This document shows positions 56,203 to 64,000 of a stretch of 64,000 nt of DNA, piece after piece; within the stretch, counting starts at the first letter, position 1, and each line of letters begins with the position of its first letter. The notes beneath the pieces were generated by a model. It was given only the letters and a program-made list of their open reading frames with translations, was not told the DNA's origin and ran no database searches. The DNA is taken from assembly GCF_963678635.1 (NCBI RefSeq), contig NC_087063.1, positions 34,322,540 through 34,386,539 of the forward strand. Reading direction: 5' to 3'. Origin of the DNA: Symsagittifera roscoffensis. Lineage: Eukaryota; Xenacoelomorpha; Acoela; Convolutidae. Position numbers and translations under genes: made by a program.

Positions 56203-57625
56203 AATTTGAGATAATTAACGCCCGTTTTTTTTGTGCTAATAAAACGCAAACTGAAGTTTAATCGTGTTAGAAATCGCTCCAATTTAAATTGAGGCATGAT
56301 TGTTGCTCAATTTACTGTTTTGTTTTATCAAAGTTGTTGTATAGCGCGTGGTTTTTGAAAAAAAAAAATCTTGAAGAATGTTGCAGTTGTTTCGTTTTTT
56401 TCCCAAAAAAAAATTTTTCTTTCAAAAACACAATTTGATAGAGCTTAAAAAGCAGTCGGCTAATTCAGGGCGTTGCCCTGACATGAGCAGTCTTATTAAA
56501 ATAAAAAAGCAATATAAATCGCTAAAACTCTTTGTGATAACAATACATTTTATTAGGGTATTGTAATAAAATTTGAAATCACAGCGTGAAATATTTGCAT
56601 GAAAAAATATATTGAAAACTTGATATTGTAATTTAAAAGTTTGCCAAAAAAGCATGGAAAATATAGACTTTGAAAGCTCAGCTAAACCCATGGATAATTT
56701 GTTTCACCATTCTGTTTACCCCGAATCAGTAGCAGGCCGAATACGTTTAATATATTGGCACCGAAGACGACTTTAGAAAAAATTTGAGGTTGTTCAGTGA
56801 AAAATGGATCTCATAAAGATATACCAAAGGGACCACCCTTTGAAAAATTTAGCACCAGATTTGAAGGGCGAGGCAGTCGCCTCCCCCCCCCCCCCCCCAC
56901 TCGATTCTGGTCGAATTTGAGATAATTAACGCCCGTTATTTTTTGTGCTATTAAAGCGCACACTGAAGTTTAATCGTGTTAGAAATTGCCCCAATTTAAA
57001 TTGAGGCATGATTGTTGCTCAATTTATTGTTTTGTTTTATCAAAGTTTTTGTATAGTGCGTGATTTTTGAAAAAAAAAAACAATCTTGAAGAATGTTGCA
57101 GTTGTTTCGTTTTTTCCCCAAAAAAAATTTTTTCTTACAAAAACACAATTTGATAGAGCTTAAGAAGCAGTCGGCTAATTCAAGGCGTTGCCCTGACATG
57201 AGCAGTCTTTTTAAAATAAAAAGCAATATAAATCGCTAAAACTCTTTGTGATAAAAATACATTTTTTTAGGGTATTGTAATAAAATTTGAAATCACAGCG
57301 TGAAATATTTGCATGAAAAAATGTTTTGAAAACTTGATCTTGTAATTTAATAGTTTGCCAAAAAAGCATGGAAAATGTAGACTTTGAAAGCTCAGCTAAA
57401 CCCATGGATAATTTGTTTCACCATTCTGTTTACCCCGAATCAGTAGCAGGCCGAATACGTTTAATATATTGGCACCAAAGACGCCAATAGAAAAAATTTG
57501 AGGTTGTTCAGTGAAAATGGATCTCATAAAGATATACCAAAGGGACCACCCTTTGAAAAATTTGGCGCCAGATTTGAAAGGCGAGGCATTCGCCCCCTCC
57601 CTCCCCCCCCCACTCGATTCTGGGT
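56203..57625. repeat. Tandem duplication, two units of about 710 bp
   Basis: Units 56203-56910 and 56914-57625 both run from AATTTGAGATAATTAACGCC to CCCACTCGATTCTGG and match throughout with scattered changes. Each includes the hairpin CAGGGCGTTGCCCTG (altered in unit 2), a MITE-like segment and a C-homopolymer. No coding. Confidence 0.88.
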
Positions 57626-58400
57626 GTAAATTTTATCAAAGGATCCCCTCTTTGGCATAACTTTATGATATCCAGTTTTCGCTGAACAACCTCAAAACTT
57701 TTCAAAAGGCGTCATGGGCGCCAAAAGGACTAAATTTGAGGGAGGAACGCGAGCGCCCAAAAAAGCGCAACTTTCCGTTCAAAGTTTTCCAAAAAGTGCT
57801 TTTAAACGCTTTTTTCGCCTGTTTGTTTTTAAATTTGTCTGCAGCGTCAAAATATTGGCCGTAACAGGGACTTCTTAGTGCTTTGGAAGAATTCGATCAA
57901 AAAATCAATTTGTTCGACCTAAGAAAAGGTCGACAAAAATTCGAAACTTTTTTGAAAAACCTACCTCGAGAAAATCCCTGATCCTCCCCTGGCTTGCGGC
58001 GCACACAGTTCGGTCAAAAATTCTGCGCATGCCGCTGCTCCGATTGATCAAACATTCGGGTCAAACATTCGGGTCAGCTGAAATCATTGACATCAAAATA
58101 TGTAGGCACTTTCATTTCCCTACCGATGTAAAGTTTAAATACATTGTAATTTAAATTTAATTTTTTATAAAGTAGCAACACTGAAACAGCATTGAGTTTT
58201 AGGCTTTTGGCCATCCGTCTCTCCGGTTACTAGTTTAAAAAGGCTTTGAAATCAGTTTTCCTCCTCCTTTCGATCCGCCCCGCTCGTCCCTTGGCCTGCT
58301 ACAGCCTCCTTTTCTCGCGCCGCAAATTTGACTGGTAGTCGCAATGGGATGGTGTTCAATGGCCGTTAATCTTCACTGTCCGAGTCGTCTGATGGTTCGG
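57626..58400. mobile_element. Degraded hAT-like MITE and spacer
   Basis: 57640-57995 carries family landmarks (GGCGTCATGGGCGCC, AAAAAGTGCTTTTAAACG, CTCGAGAAAATCCCTGATCC) and ends CTCCCCTGG. The remaining bases to 58400 show no gene. Confidence 0.55.
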
Positions 58401-58403
58401 CGA

Positions 58404-58775
58404 TTACCCTTGCTTTTTCTGTCTGCACATTTTCTGCCGCTTTGAACTAGCGTCTCGTGGAGCTCCCCGCCATGCGCTCGCTATCATCTCAGCCACGGTC
58501 GCCGGTTTACGTTTCTTTGGGACAGTTGATTTCGGTTTCATTGCCACGGCACTTTTCCTGAGCACAGACCCGTTTTCCAGTTTGATGGTATGTTTAGATT
58601 CAGATACTATGTTGAATTTCAATAGTCTGTAGCGGTTTAGCGTCTTGCTAGTAGTCAGCTGGTAGAGTTTGGCGGCATCCTTATTTCCTTGGTAGGGCAG
58701 TTTGTGCTGCGGTCCCTCCCTCTGGTCTATGTCAATCTGCTGATCGCTATTTAGTTTACGAGGTGACTTCCTCAA
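58404..58775 (-). pseudogene. Relic pol C-terminus
   Basis: 123-codon basic frame (KLYQLTTSKTLNRYRLLKF, then PKSTVPKKRKPATVAEMI) ending at a stop. From position it follows the integrase core and is probably the integrase C-terminal extension. No motif proves it. Confidence 0.5.
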
Positions 58776-58915
58776 TGTTGGGGCCTAACCAGTTTGAGTG
58801 CTGCGGGTAGGCGATGGCATTCAGCTCTGAGTCGTTTTCGTCCAAGCACAAACGTTTTCGCTAGTGAACGTTATCCCAATCCAGGTTTTTTAAATTTAGT
58901 TTTTTGTAAGGTTTT

Positions 58916-60000
58916 TTAAAACGATATTTTCATCCCGACCGTGGAAGCGAATACTGTTTTACGTAATAGTTCGGTAGCTGCCTCAACATGTTCCGTTTCC
59001 CAAGATGGTAGAAGTAGATCCGTGCCTCTACCGGTACTTGCAGTCGGATTACCAGTCGTCCGTCCAGCCAGACAGAGTCGTCTTTTAAGAAGAGGTCGTA
59101 GGCGTACTGGGCCCAAATACCGCTTTAGCTTAGACGTCGCATTTTTCGAGAAACGTAACGCGCCTAACGCTTTGTTGACCATTAGTTCTAATGATTTGTG
59201 TTCCTTTTCGGTCGCATAGGTGAGCCCGAAGTTTTTAGGACCGCCGACTGTTCTCTCCACCGACCCCGTGCCCCGGTGACTGTTTACTGGGAAGTAGCTT
59301 AGCTCAATTCCTTCGCTGTTGCAGAAGTTTTCAAACTCGTAGGACGTGAAACGTGACCCTTGGTCTACATGGATTTTACGAGGTACCCCGTGGTGGTAGA
59401 TATAATTTTCCGGAAATTTTTATACTTTATCCGAATTGTTGGTTGTAGTAACCGCGGCTGATAGCCATCTTGAAAAACGGTCCGTCGCGACTAAAACATT
59501 GTTGTTCTTCTCTGTCAAAAAATTTATCGGACCCCAGAAATTTAATTGTGTACAATCATTAGGTTACCATGGTTTGGGTACTTTTCCAGTTTCTCCCATG
59601 GGTAGCAACGTTTTTAGGTTCTTATCCGCATCCGAACACTGTTGACAGTACGTCGCTTTTGCCGCCAGACTGGGGTATATATAGGGGTACAAAAAAACAT
59701 CTCGATCTGCCTCGAACCTTTTCCGTTTCCCATGATGGTAGAAGTGGGTTTGTGACTCACCGGTACTTGCAGTGGCAATGGGATTACCTATCGTCCGTCC
59801 AGCCAGACGCAGCCGTCTTTCAAGGAGAGGTCGTTGGCGTACTGGGCCCAGTATTTTCCCATCTTCGTAATTTTTCCTTCAAATTGGTCTTTTTGTTTTG
59901 CTTCTTTATTGTTACGCAAACTGATGTCTGCTGGGATTTTCGGAGCGATAAATTAAACAGTTCAGGTAATGAGGTAGACATCCTGATAATTATTTAATCG
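58916..60000 (-). pseudogene. pol: Relic integrase
   Basis: The minus-strand frames show, from upstream, a degraded CxxC segment (about 59640), then WGPINFL, then DRFSRWLSAAV. After stops come HVDQGSRFTSYEFENFC (catalytic Asp region, about 59380-59330) and HRGTGSVERTVGG (catalytic Glu, about 59270-59235). The 114-codon piece 58916-59260 continues from there. At least three stops or shifts lie within the core. Confidence 0.78.
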
Positions 60001-60826
60001 CGTAGAATAATTTACATGACTAGCTGCTTAGGACTTTTTGCTGGAAGTAATTCGCCCAGAAATTCAGAAGCGATTCATAAGACTGTGTTGTTTTCTGAAT
60101 CTTGCGTTTTTTATTAATGACTTCAATTCTTCGATATATTACATTTGTTTCATCGCTACTTTCAAGATTAGTTTCCAGTCTGATAGGGGAGTTTAGTTTT
60201 GAGTCAATTCCAATGACTGGAAGCAACAATTTGAACTTCCATTAATTTTTCTGATCGGTTGTTTTAGTTTTGTTTCAAATGACCGTCTTCCCGGGAACGA
60301 TATATAACACACATTGAACGTCCCATGGATTTGATTGACGTATGAGATATTCAAATTGGAGGATTCTGAGTGGCCGGATTTCTTAACCAGTACTTTCCCC
60401 CCTCAACCGTCGGTGTGCTTAAGCATGTTTGCCGTTCTTGATTCTGAATGGACGAGACTCGTGCAGGTTGCTTAGAACCATCTTCTTTCATCTTCCGAGT
60501 ATTATTCCTTTTAACCAGTGATTCAGTTTTCAGTTGGAAACAAAGGGATTACCGTATAGCAAGAATTGTAGCTACCGTGAATAAGCTATCGTAATGGATA
60601 ATGGGCTTTTGAGGGTCGCTTGGGTTTCTTGACAAGTAATCTGCGAATCCAATTTTGCTCCAGTTTTTGTTCTATGACAAAACAGAACGTAATAGTCTGT
60701 CTAGCCATCGTGTTAGTCTCAAAAAAGGGTTTTGTACTTCTTGTTATTACCGTTGAGAGCTTAAATTAAGGCTTTATGATCTGTGATTACTGTAAATGGT
60801 CTACCAAGGCTATAATTTCTAAAACA

Positions 60827-61087
60827 TTAACCCCACCACACAAATACTAATTTTTCCAGTTCATTAGTAAAATATTTCTGTTCCGATGCGTTCAAAAAAT
60901 GTGATGCGATTGAAACTGGGCGCCACCCTTCGGTTCTCAATTGTTCAAGCAGCGCTCTTAGACCATTTTGAGTAGCGTCACAGACTATTCTAAAATCTTT
61001 TTGTGTTTCGAAACGTTTCATTTCGACTATATCTGCTTCAGTCCAAAATAACGATCCGATCTTTTTTGCAGTTTTTCTATGTGGCAT
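60827..61087 (-). pseudogene. pol: Relic RNase H
   Basis: FRIVCDATQNGLRALLEQL (catalytic Asp) and FLNASEQKYFTNELEKLVFVWW (Glu region), RNase H of gypsy type, about 86 codons. A second partial duplicate of the same motif seems present at about 61180-61350 (YDASHNSLGA-like), so the region may hold two copies. Confidence 0.8.
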
Positions 61088-61469
61088 TGGGCCAGCAGTT
61101 TGTCGTTCTCTTCAACCACTCTGTCTTGGATTGTGATGGCATTCTTCGACCTTTTTGGTTGTATCGGTACTAAATTTTTGAAAAACTCCGCTTAGAAATT
61201 ATACTTTTAAGTTTTCTGCCTCTTTTAAAAAGTTTTGGGAATAGCTTGCTGAAATACTGTTGCCAAGTGTCCAATTATTCAAGCATCGCTCCTAAGCTAT
61301 TATGACTAGCGTCATAGACGATTCTAATACCTTGTTGTATATTGAAACTTTTCGATTCGACTTTTTTTTTGCTACCCCCAATTTGATAATTTAAAACACA
61401 TTTGCACACTCTTCAGTCCATCTATAGTCGTTTTTCTTGCTTAGCAGCGATCTAGGTAGTGCAGTTCTA

Positions 61470-61799
61470 CTATTGCCGGAAGGTATTTGTGGAGGCTATC
61501 AAAAGAGCCCATAAACGATTTTTTATTTTTTTCACAGTCTTAGGGGCCGCCAGTGCGTCGATTGGCGCCGTTTTACGTTTGAGGGGTTGTACCCCCAATT
61601 CCATTATTCGGTGTCCAAGCCATTCACGTTCTCGCTTTGCGAAATCAATTTTTGCGAGTTTCAATGATGTACTTTTGCGATTCAATTTCCAAAGAACTTT
61701 GTCAACCAGAAGCTCTACTTCGGTTCCATTGGTTCTTACTAAGATATCGTCGATAAAAGCGTTAGCTTGCGGAATATCGTTCAAAAATGAGTCCATCAC
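61470..61799 (-). pseudogene. pol: Relic RT, catalytic part
   Basis: ANAFIDDILVRTNG carries the RT Asp-Asp pair; KIDFAKREREWLGHRI matches the following gypsy block. 109 codons, ending before the RNase H pieces. Confidence 0.85.
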
Positions 61800-62123
61800 T
61801 CTCTAGAATTCGGCCGGCATAGACGTTAAATCATAAAGTCCCGTCCGGGTCCTGTACGTACCAGTCGAGTATCCGCCCACTAGTGAGAAGTTACAATGCA
61901 CGGTCGTTTCTTCTTGAGTGGTAATTGCCCTTAGGCATAAGTTAATTATATCGTGGTTAAATACACGTCCCCCCGTTTTTTCTCGGAAATAATTTGTCCT
62001 ATCGTATCTACAAGTTTTTCAATGTTCGGTATCTGCTATTTGTTTTGTACACTTGCTTATTGAGTTCCCGTGACTCGAGTGCTAATTTCACGGAACCATC
62101 TTTTTTACCGTGATTACAATCGG

Positions 62124-62360
62124 CTAAACGAAATATCGATCCAAACAATTTTGAACTTTTTCTATGTGGCCTTGGGCCAGCAATTTGTCGATCTCTTTAT
62201 CCACTTTGTCTTGGAGTGTTATTGGCACTCTTTGACCTTTTTGCTGTACCAATACAAGACTTTTGAAAAATTCAGCCTGGGCATGATAACTCTTAATTTT
62301 TCCGCTTCTATCAAAATGTTTTGGGAATAGTTTACTGAAAAACTGTTGCCAAGGCTCCAT
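62124..62360 (-). pseudogene. pol: Relic RT, N-terminal part
   Basis: AEFFKSLVLVQQKGQRVPIT and DKEIDKLLAQGHIEK are the typical start of gypsy RT. The frame then meets a stop, with VKKDGSVKLALESRELN recognisable beyond it. Confidence 0.8.
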
Positions 62361-63404
62361 GTCTTGGTCCTGTGGTTCTCCTATTTACTCATTTCCGCCG
62401 GTGTGTTGCGCCCCTTGGGTTTTCATGAATGTTTTCCTGGATTTGTCTGCATGAGTCGCAGGAACAGTTTACCTGGAGGTCGCATCCCACAATCGACGGG
62501 ATGTTTCCTCAGATTGACTCTGACTTCTGCTCTTGTCTTCCATCCGATTGATGCCAATTCCGCATCCACTTTCCCCAGCCAGTTAATCCGATTGTTTCTG
62601 TGGTCTCCAAATGCGTCGTTCTCGTTGTTTTTCTGTTTCAGCTCAATGCCAGTTCTTCTCAGTTACTTCTTTAAGTAATCAATTGTAAGTTTAGATATCG
62701 GTGATATGCTGTCGATCCAAATATTCATCGGGTGCCCATTGAGGCTAAGTTTTATCTTCGGCCCGGCATTCTTCAATAGTGTTTCACTCTTACGTCGTTT
62801 TGCCATAACCATATAACCATCGGAGCTCTCCGATGACCAGCAATACTACCGTTTTACAAAACCTACGAATGCGGAAGTAGCGTGTTATGAGCTGACTTCA
62901 TCCGAAGGGGTATCCTCCCCTTCAAACATTTCATCCCCTTGGATGAACCCTATTGACTGTCCCCCACGTCATAATATTTCCCCCCTGCATGTTCTTTCGT
63001 AATGGCCCTTTTTCATACAGAAGTTGAATGTAATGGATCTTGCTGGGCATTGTTGTCGGTGTTCAGGAAGGAAGTTTGGCTGAACGCAGTTATAGGATTT
63101 TTCGGTCCGGCGTTCGAACTCCTCTACGATTCTGGTATGTCCCACGACCCCTCTGGATTCCGCGTCCCCTTGGGCCGCGAATATTGCTTATAGGTTCAGC
63201 CTGGTATAACACCCTCCCGTGGATTTTGGAACAGTCCCTTTATACGTTTTAGCATACTTATCACCGCGTTTGTGAAAAATCGCGATCTTTAGCGCTTCCT
63301 CCGAATTCTTCGTCTCTCTACACAATTCAGTATGGGCGTCCATGTTCCGCATATTAAAAAATAATTATGTTCTTAGCCATTTTTCTTTCCTGTGTTTCCA
63401 ACTT
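62361..63404 (-). pseudogene. Relic protease/nucleocapsid region, heavily degraded
   Basis: Lies between gag and RT on the minus strand. Only short open pieces; no intact protease motif or zinc knuckle can be pointed to. Confidence 0.4.
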
Positions 63405-63949
63405 TCACTTCGCCGCCATTCCACCACTGAGTTCCGCGTAGAAGTATTCCAAATTCTCCCCTTCCTTTTGCTTCTGAGATAACATTTGATAGATCACAGA
63501 CGTCTCGTTACGCTCCTTCTTAAAAAATGTTACGCAACTGTCTACAAATTGCGGGTAACGAGTCGTTTCTATATCTAGGTTTAAATGCAGATTGTGCAGT
63601 TCCCGTTGTCCCTCGTGTCCAAGACAAAAAAAAACAAAACAGAACTGAGTGTTTTTCCCATCTTCTCTTATTTTTCCTCCAACGTTTTCCAATGCAGCGA
63701 TCTGCGCTGCTGTTAAGGTGTCATCGACGTAAATTTACGAGGAAAGCAGTCCGTGTTTCGCCACCATCGCCCAATGGAATTGTTGCTTCCAATGCTCCCA
63801 GAGTAGTTTTGGCTCCGCTTGATTCGGGTGCCAGAATGCAACAATTCCCAGAGGGCTTTTCCTCTCCATCTGCTGGCTGCGCCATGACAAGGGCTTGTAA
63901 AACGATGCGGTCTTTAAGAGTAAATTCAATTTGTTTCTTCAACGTATAA
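63405..63949 (-). pseudogene. gag: Relic gag
   Basis: 63721-63942: possible gag start (DRIVLQALVMAQPADGEEKP). 63405-63692: capsid segment FCLGHEGQRELHNLHLNLDI, then CVTFFKKERNETSVIYQ and KEGENLEYFYAELSG, a standard gypsy gag pattern. The two pieces are in different frames. Confidence 0.78.
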
Positions 63950-64000
63950 TTTAGACTTTGAAACCGAGGTGAACATCCAGACAGACCTAGATTGATTGAC

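Larger units (their letters stand above)
58404..63949 (-). mobile_element. Ty3/gypsy relic of a second lineage
   Basis: Minus-strand order gag (63.9-63.4 kb), RT (62.36-61.47 kb), RNase H (61.09-60.83 kb), integrase (about 60.0-58.9 kb), pol C-terminus (58.78-58.40 kb). Every domain is frame-broken or cut by stops. No LTR is seen; the 5' end lies at or beyond the window end. Lineage differs from E1 (RT motif FIDDIL instead of YLDD) and matches the fragments at 1766-2107 and 9000-9300 in style. Confidence 0.82.

Overview
The window is eukaryotic nuclear DNA, most likely from an invertebrate animal. It is AT-rich, almost gene-free and packed with LTR retrotransposons, small inverted-repeat transposons (MITEs) and snap-back repeats. 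Only one stretch looks like a host protein gene: an intronless, GC-richer ORF at 43125-45620. It encodes a class 3 lipase fold joined to a Cys-rich segment, a glycine-rich hydrophobic segment and a J-domain. The species cannot be named from the sequence.

Region 1-42.1 kb is a nest of insertions. A non-coding repeat called R here occurs twice: R-A (1-941 plus 39401 to about 42125) and R-B (16360-16547 plus 33453-37059). R-A is split by element E2 (942-39400; 409/410-bp LTRs, target duplication CTAT). E2 has lost most of its interior and contains R-B. R-B is split by element E1 (16548-33452; target duplication AAAT). Each R copy carries the empty site for the other's insertion, so both insertion points can be read directly. 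The space between 1.35 and 16.36 kb holds fragments of other gypsy-type elements, hAT-like MITEs, a second MITE family with 9-bp target duplications, and several hairpins.

E1 is the most notable object. It is a 16.9-kb env-bearing Ty3/gypsy-like (endogenous-retrovirus-like) element on the minus strand: LTR, long gag, pol (protease, RT, RNase H, integrase with GPY motif), an extra Ser/Thr/Pro-rich ORF, an env-like membrane glycoprotein, a further 604-codon ORF that overlaps env by ATGA, a 1.6-kb 3' UTR, and the LTR. Gag and pol are related by a -1 frame overlap with an in-frame C-CCA-AAC heptamer. The copy is young (nearly identical LTRs) but damaged: the end of the 5' LTR, the primer site and the gag start are deleted, several stops are present, and most frame breaks lie in homopolymer runs.

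Region 46.56-54.23 kb is a decayed plus-strand BEL/Pao element with LTRs, primer site, an unusual 2-kb leader (minisatellite plus a possible SGNH-like ORF), gag, protease, truncated RT, integrase and a tRNA-like sequence before the 3' LTR. Region 54.2-58.4 kb is repeats, including a 0.7-kb tandem duplication. Region 58.4-63.95 kb is a minus-strand Ty3/gypsy relic of a different lineage, running toward or off the window end.
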